64,000 bases of DNA from contig JADYYS010000037.1 in assembly GCA_020853525.1 (NCBI GenBank), positions 1-64,000 on the forward strand. The letters are read 5' to 3'. Position numbers and translations under genes: made by a program. Each line of letters begins with the position of its first letter. Position 1 is the stretch's first letter. The notes beneath the pieces were generated by a model. That model saw only the letters and a list, made by a program, of their open reading frames with translations, was not told the DNA's origin and searched no databases. This DNA comes from Ardenticatenales bacterium. GTDB lineage: Bacteria; Chloroflexota; Anaerolineae; Epilineales; Epilineaceae. This document shows, one piece after another, positions 1 to 8,524 of this stretch.

Positions 1-127
1 CGCCCTGGATCCCGGCCAGGCGGCTGGCGTACACCGCCGGCTGCCCGCCCTGGAACATCCCGGCCGCGGCCATCGCCACGCCCGCTACCACACCCACACC
101 GGCCGTCATTACGACGAGCTTCTTCAT
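1..127 (-). CDS. Hypothetical secreted protein, N-terminus only (partial)
   Basis: The gene starts with ATG at 127 and runs off the left edge, so only 42 codons are visible. They begin MKKLVVMTAGVG and continue with an Ala/Gly/Val-rich stretch ending near MAAAGMFQGGQPAVYAS. A short basic start, a hydrophobic core and a small-residue region make a likely Sec signal peptide or N-terminal membrane anchor. GAGG lies about 9 bases upstream of the ATG and could be its ribosome site. No domain is visible, so function cannot be assigned. Confidence 0.6.
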   Translation of the reverse strand, partial: MKKLVVMTAGVGVVAGVAMAAAGMFQGGQPAVYASRLAGIQG

Positions 128-333
128 ATGAGCCTCCACGCTTTCGCTGTTGTCGTTGCGCGCATCCGGCCATCAGAGAACCTAACTGGCCCGAGCGACG
201 CGCTGAGGATAGGGGTCGATCGGGCGGCACACCATACGCCAAGGGTGGAGTCCGCGGCGGAAAGGCGTACGACTTTCGTAGTAGTACAGGCGGAATATCG
301 CCGATTCGGCCCCCGACGCGGCCTGCGCTCCCC

Positions 334-1965
334 CTATCGGTCCGCCCCGAGGAACGGATACCCGAAGTGCCGCGGCGGGTCGAACGTCTCCTTGATCGCC
401 CGCGCCGACACCCACCGCGTGAGGTTCAGCGCCGAGCCCGCCTTGTCGTTCGTACCCGAGGCCCGCGCCCCGCCGAACGGCTGCTGGCCGACGACGGCGC
501 CGGTGGGCTTGTCGTTCACGTAGAAGTTGCCCGCGGCGTTCACGAGCGCGCGCATCGCCTGGTCGACGGCCATGCGGTCGTCGGCGAAGACGCTGCCGGT
601 CAGGGCATACGGGCTCGTGCGATCGACGATGTCCAGCGTCTCCGCCCACCGCGCTTCCGGGTAGACGTGGAGCGTCACGACCGGGCCGAACAGCTCCTCG
701 CACATCGTCCGGTAGCCGGGGTCGTCGACGCGCAGGAGCGTCGGCTCGACGTACCAGCCGTCGCGATCGGAACTCCCGCCGCCGGCGACGATCTCGACGC
801 CGTCCCGCCGGGCCTGCTCGATGTAGCCCGTGAGGTTCGTCCAGCTCTTCCGGTCGATGACGGCGTTCACGAAGTTCGTAAAGTCCTCGACCGGCCCCAT
901 CTTCACCTCGGCCAGCTGGGCGACGATGGACGCGCGCACCTTCGGCCAGAGCGTGTCCGGCACGTAGACGCGGCTCGCGGCGGAGCACTTCTGGCCCTGG
1001 TACTCGTAGCCGCCGCGCACGACGGCCGTCGCTACCGCATCCGCGTCGGCCGAGGCATGGGCGACGATGAAGTCCTTGCCGCCCGTCTCACCGACGATCC
1101 GCGGGTACGTCCGGTAGCGCTCGATGCCGCCGCCGATCGTGCGCCACATGTGCTGGAACGTGTTCGTCGACCCCGTGAAGTGGAGGCCGGCGAGGTCGGG
1201 CGAGGCCAGGACGGGGTCGCCGACGTCCGCGCCGTCGCCGGGCACCATGTTGATCACGCCGGGCGGCAGGCCGGACGCCTCGAGGAGCTTCATCGTCCAG
1301 TAGGCCGACAGGACCGCCGTGGAGGCAGGCTTCCATACGACGGTGCAGCCCATCAGCGCCGGCGCGGTCGGCAGGTTGCCGCCGATCGACGTGAAGTTGA
1401 ACGGCGTGACGGCGAAGACGAAGCCCTCGAGGCCGCGGTACTCCAGGCGGTTCCACATCCCGGGCGAGGAGATCGGCTGCTGGCCGTAGAGCTCGGCCAT
1501 GAAGTGGGCGTTGAAGCGCCAGAAGTCGATGAGCTCGCACGCCGCGTCGATCTCGGCCTGGAAGGCGTTCTTGCTCTGGCCGAGCATCGTCGAAGCGTTC
1601 AGCACCTGCCGCCACGGCCCGGTGAGGAGCGCTGCCGCCCGCAGGAACACGGCCGCGCGCTCCGTCCACGGCAGCGCCGCCCAGTCGGCCCGCGCCGCCA
1701 GCGCCGCGTCGACGGCGGCCTGCGCCTCGGCCGCACCGGCCTTGTGGTACGTGCCGAGGTTGGCCGCATGGTCGTGCGGCGCCTTCACGTCGCCCGTCCG
1801 CCCGGTCCGGACCTCCCGCCCGCCGATGATCGCCGGGATGTCGACGCGGTCGGCGCGCATCGCGGCGAGCTTGGACTTGAGCGCGGCGCGCTCGGGGGTG
1901 CCGGGGGCATAGCTGAGGACGGGCTCGTTGATGGGAGCGGGGACGGTGGATCGGGCGTTCGACAT
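334..1965 (-). CDS. pruA: L-glutamate gamma-semialdehyde dehydrogenase (1-pyrroline-5-carboxylate dehydrogenase)
   Basis: A 543-residue NAD-dependent aldehyde dehydrogenase that oxidises glutamate semialdehyde to glutamate, the last step of proline breakdown. The length and the N-terminal block (ERAALKSKL, then YHKAGAAEAQAAVDAAL) match the free-standing ALDH4-type enzyme rather than a PutA fusion. The catalytic Cys is near residue 327 in QGQKCSAASRVY, and the general-base Glu is in VGETGGKDF. The C-terminal PFGGARASGTNDKAGS block is typical of the family. I chose the ATG at 1965 because the family N-terminus (MSNARSTVPAPINEP) begins there; the upstream extension is low-complexity Pro/Ala. No proline dehydrogenase is visible in the window. 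gdhA at 11.8 kb handles the product glutamate. Confidence 0.93.
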   Translation of the reverse strand: MSNARSTVPAPINEPVLSYAPGTPERAALKSKLAAMRADRVDIPAIIGGREVRTGRTGDVKAPHDHAANLGTYHKAGAAEAQAAVDAALAARADWAALPWTERAAVFLRAAALLTGPWRQVLNASTMLGQSKNAFQAEIDAACELIDFWRFNAHFMAELYGQQPISSPGMWNRLEYRGLEGFVFAVTPFNFTSIGGNLPTAPALMGCTVVWKPASTAVLSAYWTMKLLEASGLPPGVINMVPGDGADVGDPVLASPDLAGLHFTGSTNTFQHMWRTIGGGIERYRTYPRIVGETGGKDFIVAHASADADAVATAVVRGGYEYQGQKCSAASRVYVPDTLWPKVRASIVAQLAEVKMGPVEDFTNFVNAVIDRKSWTNLTGYIEQARRDGVEIVAGGGSSDRDGWYVEPTLLRVDDPGYRTMCEELFGPVVTLHVYPEARWAETLDIVDRTSPYALTGSVFADDRMAVDQAMRALVNAAGNFYVNDKPTGAVVGQQPFGGARASGTNDKAGSALNLTRWVSARAIKETFDPPRHFGYPFLGADR

Positions 1966-2255
1966 GGCGGACCTCGGGGGTGGGAGGGCGGGTGAGAAGG
2001 CACGTGAGAAGGCGGGTGAGAGGGCTGCCGGGGAGGCTGGAGGAGCGCCGAACGCCCCGACGGGACCGCCGGCCGGGCGAGGATAGCACAGGCCGGGACG
2101 GCGGCCCGTGCGCATCCGGCAGTCGTGATCGCCGGGGCTGCGGATCAGCTGTGGTTCGGCCGACTGGCCCGCGCGGACTGGCCAGTCGGCCGAGTCCGGC
2201 GGGCGGCCCGGTCGGGTAGGCTGAGCTGGCCGCACCCCATGAACGGAGGGTCACA

Positions 2256-4052
2256 ATGCCCCGCTTCCGCTTGCCCGTCGTCGTGCTCGCCGGCCTCGCC
2301 GCGTTCATCGGCGGGACGGCCGAGGGCGCCGCTCCGTCGCCGCTCGACCGATCCATCCACGTCGCGACGCAGGGTCAGGTCGTGGCGGAGCGCTTCAGCT
2401 ACCAGGGTCGGCTCACCGACGGCGGCGGTCAGCCGCTGACGGGTGCCCACGACCTCAGCTTCCAGTTCTGGGACGACGCGACCGCCGGCAGCCAGATCGG
2501 CACCGACCTCGCCGTTCCCGGCACGGCGCTTTCGGACGGGGTCTTCAGCGTCGAGCTCGACGCGCCGGCCGGCGCGGTCGACGGGCGCGCGCTCTGGCTG
2601 CGGATCGGGGTCGACGGCCAGTGGATGGCGCCGCGGCAGGCCGTGCTGGCGGTGCCGTACGCGCTGTCGTTGCGTCCGGGCGCGCGGATCGTGGCCGACG
2701 GGATGGCGCCGCTGCTGGCGGTGACGAACCAGGGCGGTGGGGACGGCCTCGCCGGTGAAAGCAATTCCGGCGCCGGCGTCCGCGGCACCAGCCAGATGGA
2801 GGACGGCGTCTTCGGTCAGACCAGCGGCGGGTTCGGCGCCGGCGTCAGGGGTCAGGGGCCGACCGGCGTCTTCGGGTCCGGCGCGCTCGTCGGCGTCTCG
2901 GGCTACAGCGAGGTCGGCGATATCGGCGTCCTGGGCACCACATCCGCCGACGGCGCCAAGGGCGTGAGCGGCGTCGCGACCGGCCTCGGCGGCACCGGCG
3001 TCGTCGGGACGTCCGATCGGGGTACGGGCATGCACGGCACGGGCGAGGTCGGGGTGCGCGCCGACGGCTCGGTCGGGCCCGGCCTGATCGCCCAGGGCAC
3101 GATCGGCCTCTCGGCCAACGGCACCAGCGGCGACGGGGTCTTCGCCAGCAGCGCCGGTACCGCCCCGAGTGCCGCCGTGCACGGCATCGGCACCGGCGAC
3201 GCGTACGGCGGGCGGTTCAGCAGCAGTGGCGGCGTCGGCCTCTGGGTCAGCGGTGCGGAGGGGATCCATGCCGAGGACAGCTCAGGCACCGCCCATGCAG
3301 TGCACGGCGTCGCGACGACGTCGGATGCGATCAAGGGCGAGAGCACGGACGGCGCAGGCGTCGTCGGCCAGAGCACGACGTACAACGCCGTGATCGCCGC
3401 CGGCGGGGGCAGCGGGCCGGAGCGGGCTGCCTTGCGGTCCATCAGCACGCACAACGCCTCCGGGATGGCGGCCTACTTCACGAACAACAGCGGCTACGGC
3501 AACACCCACCTGAACAACAGCGGCAGCGGCGAGGTCCTGGTGCTCCAGGACAACGGCGGCCGCTTCCTGCGCGCCGTCGACCAGAGCTGGGACGCCAAGT
3601 TCCGCCTCGAGGGCAACGGCCAGGCCTACGCCGACGGCGCCTGGAACGCGGGCGGCGCCGACTTCGCCGAGCTGCTGCCGGCGGCCGCCGGGCTCGCGCC
3701 AGGGGACGTGCTGGCGATCGGCGCCGACGGACGGCTCGTGCGGACGACGACCGCCTACGCGGCGACGGTCGCCGGCGTGTATTCCACCGCCCCCGGCTTC
3801 GTCGGCGGGCAGGACGCGGACGAAGGCGTGCCGGCGGGAACCGTTCCGTTGGCCGTCGTCGGGGTCGTGCCGGTGAAGGCCTCGGCCGAGAACGGCCCGA
3901 TCAAGCCCGGCGACCTGCTCGTCAGCGCAGCGACGGCCGGGCACGCGATGCGGGCAGGTCCCGATGCGCCGCAGGGCACCGTCATCGGCAAGGCGCTGGG
4001 CAGCCTGGCGCGCGGCACCGGGACGGTGCGGATGCTGGCGTCCCTGCAGTGA
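2256..4052 (+). CDS. Secreted glycine-rich repeat protein
   Basis: A 598-residue protein with a clear signal peptide (MPRFRLPVVVLAGLAAFIGG, cut near TAEGA). A conserved N-terminal block follows, residues about 48-145 (FSYQGRLTDGGGQPLTGAHD to QAVLAVPYALSL), of a type common at the front of bacterial surface proteins. Residues 150-400 are many degenerate repeats of the form G-V-x-G-x-(S/T)-x-x-G, like the shafts of trimeric tail-fibre or adhesin proteins. The last 130 residues (ADFAELLPAAAGLAPGDVLAIG onward) resemble C-terminal domains found after such shafts. The ribosome site GGAGGG precedes the ATG by 7 bases. It overlaps the next gene by 4 bases. A surface or appendage role is inferred; no enzyme motif was seen. 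Confidence 0.7.
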   Translation: MPRFRLPVVVLAGLAAFIGGTAEGAAPSPLDRSIHVATQGQVVAERFSYQGRLTDGGGQPLTGAHDLSFQFWDDATAGSQIGTDLAVPGTALSDGVFSVELDAPAGAVDGRALWLRIGVDGQWMAPRQAVLAVPYALSLRPGARIVADGMAPLLAVTNQGGGDGLAGESNSGAGVRGTSQMEDGVFGQTSGGFGAGVRGQGPTGVFGSGALVGVSGYSEVGDIGVLGTTSADGAKGVSGVATGLGGTGVVGTSDRGTGMHGTGEVGVRADGSVGPGLIAQGTIGLSANGTSGDGVFASSAGTAPSAAVHGIGTGDAYGGRFSSSGGVGLWVSGAEGIHAEDSSGTAHAVHGVATTSDAIKGESTDGAGVVGQSTTYNAVIAAGGGSGPERAALRSISTHNASGMAAYFTNNSGYGNTHLNNSGSGEVLVLQDNGGRFLRAVDQSWDAKFRLEGNGQAYADGAWNAGGADFAELLPAAAGLAPGDVLAIGADGRLVRTTTAYAATVAGVYSTAPGFVGGQDADEGVPAGTVPLAVVGVVPVKASAENGPIKPGDLLVSAATAGHAMRAGPDAPQGTVIGKALGSLARGTGTVRMLASLQ

Positions 4053-4717
4053 CGCGCGCTGATTTGAGGAGACAGCCCGTGCGCCGCCCATGGCGGCATT
4101 CGCTCCGATGGACATTCGTCGGCGGTGGCAGGCCCTGGGCCTTCGTCGTCGTCGCCGCCGTCGCCGTGCTGCCGGCGCTGGTTGCGGCCGCCGCGGCCGC
4201 TGATGTACGCCTCGCGGCCGGTGTCGTCGGCGGGGGCGGCGGCGCGGTCGCCGGCGGAGGGCTGCGGATCGTCGGCACGCTCGGCCAGCCGGTCGTCGGG
4301 CGTTCGCGGGGTGCGGCGGGGCAGTTGGCGAGCGGCTTCTGGGCGGGCGGCGGGCATGGCGGGGCGACGCCGATCGCCACCGCCAGCGCCACCGCCGGCG
4401 CCACCGTCGGGCCCACGCCGACGCCGACGCCGACGCTGACGCCCACGTCGCCGCCGACGCTGACGCCGCCGCCCCTGACGCCTTCGCCGACACCGACGAC
4501 GACCGCGCGGGCGACACCGACCGCCGGGCCGTCGCCGACCGCCGGGCCATCCGCCACACCGACCGGCCGGCCATCGGGCACGGCCACCGGCCGGGCATCG
4601 TCCACACCGACCGTTGGGCCCTCGACAACCCCGGATCCAGCGGCCTCGACACCGCCGCCCCGACATCGGATCTGGCTGCCGATTGCGTCGCGGTCGCCTG
4701 CCGACGTGGGCGGCTGA
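4049..4717 (+). CDS. Hypothetical exported protein with a Pro/Thr-rich tail
   Basis: A 222-residue protein starting at a GTG that overlaps the previous stop (GTGA). Residues about 28-50 (AFVVVAAVAVLPALVAAAAA) form a signal peptide or membrane segment. Residues 52-105 contain GGGLRIVGTLGQPVVGRSRG and ASGFWAGGG, a short block seen in exported Chloroflexota proteins. Residues 110-210 are a TPTPTPTLTPT-type linker of Thr, Pro, Ala and Gly. The C-terminus is HRIWLPIASRSPADVGG; an I/V-x-LP-hydrophobic ending like this also closes the proteins ending at 10156 and 50807, so it may be a shared terminal signal. Overlap with the upstream repeat protein suggests co-export. Confidence 0.6.
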   Translation: MTRADLRRQPVRRPWRHSLRWTFVGGGRPWAFVVVAAVAVLPALVAAAAAADVRLAAGVVGGGGGAVAGGGLRIVGTLGQPVVGRSRGAAGQLASGFWAGGGHGGATPIATASATAGATVGPTPTPTPTLTPTSPPTLTPPPLTPSPTPTTTARATPTAGPSPTAGPSATPTGRPSGTATGRASSTPTVGPSTTPDPAASTPPPRHRIWLPIASRSPADVGG

Positions 4718-4788
4718 CTCGCGTCCCCAGGCGGTCAAAAACGCGTTGCGAACGCGATCCGGCCGGCCGGGCGCCGCCGCGGCGGCGG

Positions 4789-4794
4789 TATACT
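4789..4794 (+). promoter_or_regulatory. Candidate -10 box for the tnaA-ctaA-thiO run
   Basis: TATACT sits in an otherwise very GC-rich spacer, about 92 bases before the tnaA ATG. No convincing -35 box lies at 16-18 bases upstream, so the assignment rests on the -10 alone. Confidence 0.35.
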
Positions 4795-4885
4795 GACGAT
4801 CCCGCCGCCGCCCCGCCGTCGCCGCGCCGCGCGACGTCGCGCAGTGCGACGCCGCGATACCTGCCACCCACCCCGCGAGCCCCCC

Positions 4886-6244
4886 ATGCCCCACACGATC
4901 ATCGAGCCCTTCCGCATCAAGTCCATCGAGCCGATCCGCCGCACGACGCGCGCCGAGCGCGAGGCCCACCTGCGCGCGGCCGAGTGGAACTTGTTCCAGG
5001 TGCCGGCGGATGCCGTGCTGATCGACCTCCTGACGGACAGCGGGACCGGCGCGATGAGCGTCCAGCAGTGGGCCGGGATGATGGTCGGCGACGAGAGCTA
5101 TGCCGGCAGCCGGAGCTGGCCGGTGTTCCGCGACGCGGTGCGGGACATCTTCGGCTACGGGCACGTGATCCCGACGCACCAGGGGCGGGCGGCGGAGCGG
5201 ATCCTGTTCTCCGTCATGTGCAAGGCGGGCGACATCGTCCCGAACAACACGCACTTCGACACGACGCGGGCCAACGTCGAGTTCGTCGGCGCGCGCGCGG
5301 TGGACCTGCCGTGCGTCGAGGCGGCCGACCCGGCGGTGAGCCACCCGTTCAAGGGCAACATGGACGTCGCGGCGCTCGACCGGCTGCTGAGCGAGAACCG
5401 CGGCCGGGTGCCGCTCGTCATGCTGACGGTGACGAACAACTCGGGCGGCGGCCAGCCGGTGAGCCTGGCCAACGCGACGGCCGTCAGCGAGACGTGCCAC
5501 CGCCACGGCGTGCCGCTCTACTTCGACGCCTGCCGCTTCGCCGAGAACGCCTGGTTCATCAAGCAGCGCGAACCGGGCTACGCCGACCACGCGCCGATCG
5601 ACATCGCCCGGGCGATGATGGCCCTCGGCGACGGCTGCACGATGAGCGCCAAGAAGGACGGGATGGCGAACATCGGCGGCTTCCTGTGCACGAACGACGA
5701 TGTGCTGGCGCGCCAGGAAGAGAACCTGCTGATCCTGACGGAGGGCTACCCGACGTACGGCGGCCTGGCCGGCCGCGACCTCGAGGCGATCGCCGTCGGG
5801 TTGCACGAGGCGCTCGACGAGGACTACCTGGCCTACCGCGCCGCCAGCGTCGCCTACCTGGGCGACCACATCAGCCGTGCCGGCGTCCCGATCATCCAGC
5901 CGCCCGGCGGCCACGCCATCTACATCGATGCCAAGGCTTTCCTGCCGCACGTCCCCCCCTCCGCGCTGCCCGGCGTCGCGCTGGCGAACGCGCTGTATCT
6001 CGCGGGCGGCATCCGGTCCGTCGAGATCGGCACGCTCATGTTCGCCGACGCGGCGCGGATGGAGCTTGTCCGGCTGGCGGTGCCGCGGCGCGTGTATACG
6101 CAGAGCCACATCGACTACGTCGTCGAGACGATCCTCGAGGTCTTCGCCGAACGCGAGGCGATCGGCGGACTGCGGATCGTCGAGGCCGCGCCCTTCCTGC
6201 GCCACTTCACGGCGCGCCTCGCGCCACTGGAGACCGCCCGATGA
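4886..6244 (+). CDS. tnaA: Tryptophanase (tryptophan indole-lyase)
   Basis: A 452-residue PLP enzyme of the beta-eliminating lyase family, predicted to split L-tryptophan to indole, pyruvate and ammonia. The PLP lysine is in TMSAKKDGMANIGGF. NNTHFDTTRANVEFVGA and the YFDACRFAENAWF block are family signatures. Two positions separate tryptophanase from tyrosine phenol-lyase. RSVEIG carries Ile where phenol-lyases have Arg (RSMERG), and LRHFTARL carries His where phenol-lyases have Phe; both favour tryptophanase. The ATG at 4886 begins the family N-terminus (PHTIIEPFRIKSIEPI). It overlaps ctaA by ATGA. Why an indole-producing enzyme is coupled to heme A synthesis is not obvious. Confidence 0.88.
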   Translation: MPHTIIEPFRIKSIEPIRRTTRAEREAHLRAAEWNLFQVPADAVLIDLLTDSGTGAMSVQQWAGMMVGDESYAGSRSWPVFRDAVRDIFGYGHVIPTHQGRAAERILFSVMCKAGDIVPNNTHFDTTRANVEFVGARAVDLPCVEAADPAVSHPFKGNMDVAALDRLLSENRGRVPLVMLTVTNNSGGGQPVSLANATAVSETCHRHGVPLYFDACRFAENAWFIKQREPGYADHAPIDIARAMMALGDGCTMSAKKDGMANIGGFLCTNDDVLARQEENLLILTEGYPTYGGLAGRDLEAIAVGLHEALDEDYLAYRAASVAYLGDHISRAGVPIIQPPGGHAIYIDAKAFLPHVPPSALPGVALANALYLAGGIRSVEIGTLMFADAARMELVRLAVPRRVYTQSHIDYVVETILEVFAEREAIGGLRIVEAAPFLRHFTARLAPLETAR

Positions 6245-7338
6245 CCCCGCCGCCGACCCGTTCCGTCCGCATCTGGCTCTGGACCGTCGCCGCCCTCGTG
6301 GCCGGGATGGTCGTCGTCGGCGGCTTCGTCCGGCTGTCGCGCGCCGGGTTGTCGATCGTCGAGTGGGATGCCGTGACGGGCGTCGTGCCGCCGATGGGCG
6401 AGGCGGCGTGGCAGGAGGCGTTCGCGCAGTACAAGTTGTCGCCCGAAGGCCGGACGGTCAACGCCGACATGACGCTGGACGGCTACCGGCGGATCTTCCT
6501 GATCGAGTGGTTCCACCGGCTCGTCGCCCGCCTGGCCGGCCTGGCCGTGCTCCTGCCGCTCCTCGTCTTCCTCTTCCGCCGGACGATCCCGTGGCGGCGC
6601 AGCGGGCCCTACTGGGCGGTCGTCATCGGCTTCGGCCTCCAGGGCCTCCTCGGCTGGCTGATGGTCGCCAGCGGCCTCGTCGACCGGCCGAGCGTGAGCC
6701 ACTACCGGCTGACGGCGCACCTGATGGCGGCGCTGGCGCTGCTCGCGTTCACGATCTGGCTGGCGATGCAGCAGACGGCGGTCGCGGGACACGCGGCGTC
6801 GGTGGGCGGCGACGTCGTCGCGACGCTGGGGCGCGATGCATCGCACGAGCGGGCGGGCGACGACGGATCGGCGCGCCGGCTGCGCCGCCTGGGGTGGCTG
6901 CTCGTCGCGGTCGTCACGATCCAGATCGTGTGGGGCGGGTTGATGGCCGGGCTGAAGGCCGGCACCGCTTCCGACACCTGGCCGCGCATGCTCGGCCAAC
7001 TCGTGCCCGATGGGCTGCTCACCGCGGCGCCGACGTGGTGGCAGAGCGTGACCGAGGTGCCGCTCGGCGTGCACTGGGTCCATCGCTGGCTGGCCTGGGC
7101 GGTCCTCGCGGCGGCCGCCGCCCTCGCCCTCGCGGCGCGCCGGGCGGGCGAGGGCCGGATCGCGCGGCCGGCGGCGGCGCTCGTCGCGCTCGTGGGCGTG
7201 CAGATCGCGCTGGGTGTGACCGTCATCGTCCAGCACGTGCCGCTCTCGCTTGCGCTGCTGCACCAGGCGACCGGCGTGGCGGTGTTCGCGCTGACCGTCG
7301 TGACGTTCCATCGGCTGGCGACTGCCGGCGGCCGATGA
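6241..7338 (+). CDS. ctaA: Heme A synthase (Cox15/CtaA family)
   Basis: A 365-residue polytopic membrane protein with about eight hydrophobic segments. It is predicted to oxidise the C8 methyl of heme O to give heme A for aa3-type cytochrome oxidase. The start GGFVRLSRAGLSIVEWD is the family signature. Four conserved His-bearing segments are visible: EWFHRLVAR, YRLTAHLMAAL, VHWVHRWLAW and LLHQATGVAVF, likely heme ligands in the two pseudo-symmetric halves. A soluble loop of about 50 residues around residues 178-218 separates the halves. The gene overlaps both neighbours by ATGA. Presence of heme A synthase implies aerobic respiration; the oxidase genes lie outside the window. Confidence 0.92.
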   Translation: MTPPPTRSVRIWLWTVAALVAGMVVVGGFVRLSRAGLSIVEWDAVTGVVPPMGEAAWQEAFAQYKLSPEGRTVNADMTLDGYRRIFLIEWFHRLVARLAGLAVLLPLLVFLFRRTIPWRRSGPYWAVVIGFGLQGLLGWLMVASGLVDRPSVSHYRLTAHLMAALALLAFTIWLAMQQTAVAGHAASVGGDVVATLGRDASHERAGDDGSARRLRRLGWLLVAVVTIQIVWGGLMAGLKAGTASDTWPRMLGQLVPDGLLTAAPTWWQSVTEVPLGVHWVHRWLAWAVLAAAAALALAARRAGEGRIARPAAALVALVGVQIALGVTVIVQHVPLSLALLHQATGVAVFALTVVTFHRLATAGGR

Positions 7339-8480
7339 TCGTCATCGTCGGCGGTGGGATCATCGGCCTGGCGATCGGTTGGGAGCTGGCCAAGCGCGGC
7401 GTCCCGTCGACGATCGTTGAGCGCGGTGAAGCCGGCCGCGGCGCGTCATGGGCTGCCGCCGGAATGCTGCCGCCGCACGCCGAGGTCGAGCCGGCGGAGG
7501 AGCGGCTGCTGCCGCTGCTCCTCGCGGGGCGTGCGCTGTGGCCCGCGTACGCTGCCGAGCTGACCGCCGCGACCGGGATCGACGTCGACTACCGCACGGA
7601 CGGCGCGCTGCTCGTCGCGCTCGATCGCGACGACGCGGCGCAGCTGAAGTTCAGGCACGATCTGCAGCGGCGGCACGGCCTGACCGTCGAATGGCTGTCC
7701 GGCGGCGAGGCGCGGCAACTGGAACCGTATCTGTCGCGCGCCGTGACCGCGGCGGTGTTCAGCCCGGACGATCACTGCGTCGACAACCGCGCGGTCGTCG
7801 TCGCGCTGGCGGCGGCGTACCGGGGAGCGGGGGGGGTGGTGCGCGAGCACACCGAGGTCGTCGGGCTGCGGATCGAGCGCGGGCGGGCGGTCGGCGTCGA
7901 TGTTGCGGTCGGCGTCGCCGGTCGCGATGCGGGCGATGGGCGCGACGTCGAGACGCTGGCCGCCGACGCCGTCGTCGTCGCCGCCGGCGCGTGGTCGCGG
8001 GGTCTGCCGGGGCTGCCGGAGATCGCGCGGCCGCCGGTACGGCCGGTGAAGGGGCAGATGCTGGCGCTCCGGATGGACGCGGCCGCGCCGATCGTGACGC
8101 GGATGATCTGGGCGCCCGACGCCTACCTCGTGCCGCGCGGCGACGGGCGGCTGCTCGTCGGCGCGACGGTCGAGGAGCACGGATTCGACACGACGCTGAC
8201 GGCCGGCGGGATCCGCGGGCTGCTCGAGGGCGCGTGGGAGGCGGTGCCGGGCTGCGACGAGCTGCCGCTGATCGAGACGTGGGCCGGCCTGCGGCCGACG
8301 AGCCGCGACGACGCGCCGATCCTGGGGCCGACGGCGGTCGAGGGGTTGTGGCTGGCGACGGGGCATCATCGCAACGGCGTGCTGCTGGCGCCGATCACGG
8401 GGGCGCTGATCGCCGAGGGGTTGGTGACGGGGGGGATGCCGGAGGCGGGGCGGGGGTTCGGGGTGGAGCGGTTCGGGTGA
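7335..8480 (+). CDS. thiO: FAD-dependent glycine oxidase, ThiO type
   Basis: A 381-residue DAO-family flavoenzyme. The dinucleotide-binding motif is at the extreme N-terminus (VGGGIIGLAIGWELAKRG), followed by the acidic ribose-binding segment (IVERGEAGRGASWAAAGML). The C-terminal GLRPTSRDDAPILGPT and LWLATGHHRNGVLLAP motifs are typical of ThiO, which makes dehydroglycine for thiazole formation in thiamine synthesis. An extra glycine/valine/aspartate-rich insertion near residues 185-205 is lineage-specific. It overlaps ctaA by ATGA. No other thiamine gene is visible here, so a general D-amino-acid or glycine oxidase role is possible. Confidence 0.8.
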   Translation: MIVIVGGGIIGLAIGWELAKRGVPSTIVERGEAGRGASWAAAGMLPPHAEVEPAEERLLPLLLAGRALWPAYAAELTAATGIDVDYRTDGALLVALDRDDAAQLKFRHDLQRRHGLTVEWLSGGEARQLEPYLSRAVTAAVFSPDDHCVDNRAVVVALAAAYRGAGGVVREHTEVVGLRIERGRAVGVDVAVGVAGRDAGDGRDVETLAADAVVVAAGAWSRGLPGLPEIARPPVRPVKGQMLALRMDAAAPIVTRMIWAPDAYLVPRGDGRLLVGATVEEHGFDTTLTAGGIRGLLEGAWEAVPGCDELPLIETWAGLRPTSRDDAPILGPTAVEGLWLATGHHRNGVLLAPITGALIAEGLVTGGMPEAGRGFGVERFG

Positions 8481-8524
8481 GGGCTATAGAGCCAGGGCAT
8501 CGTTCAGCAAGGGCGATCGGCCGC

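Noticed and set aside
334-2235. The N-terminal extension of the pruA frame to 2235
   Set aside because: Residues before MSNARSTVPAPINEP are low-complexity Pro/Ala/Arg without family similarity; the family start is at 1965.
4886-6244. Tyrosine phenol-lyase as the function of the beta-eliminating lyase
   Set aside because: The two substrate-distinguishing positions (RSVEIG and LRHFTARL) match tryptophanase, not phenol-lyase.
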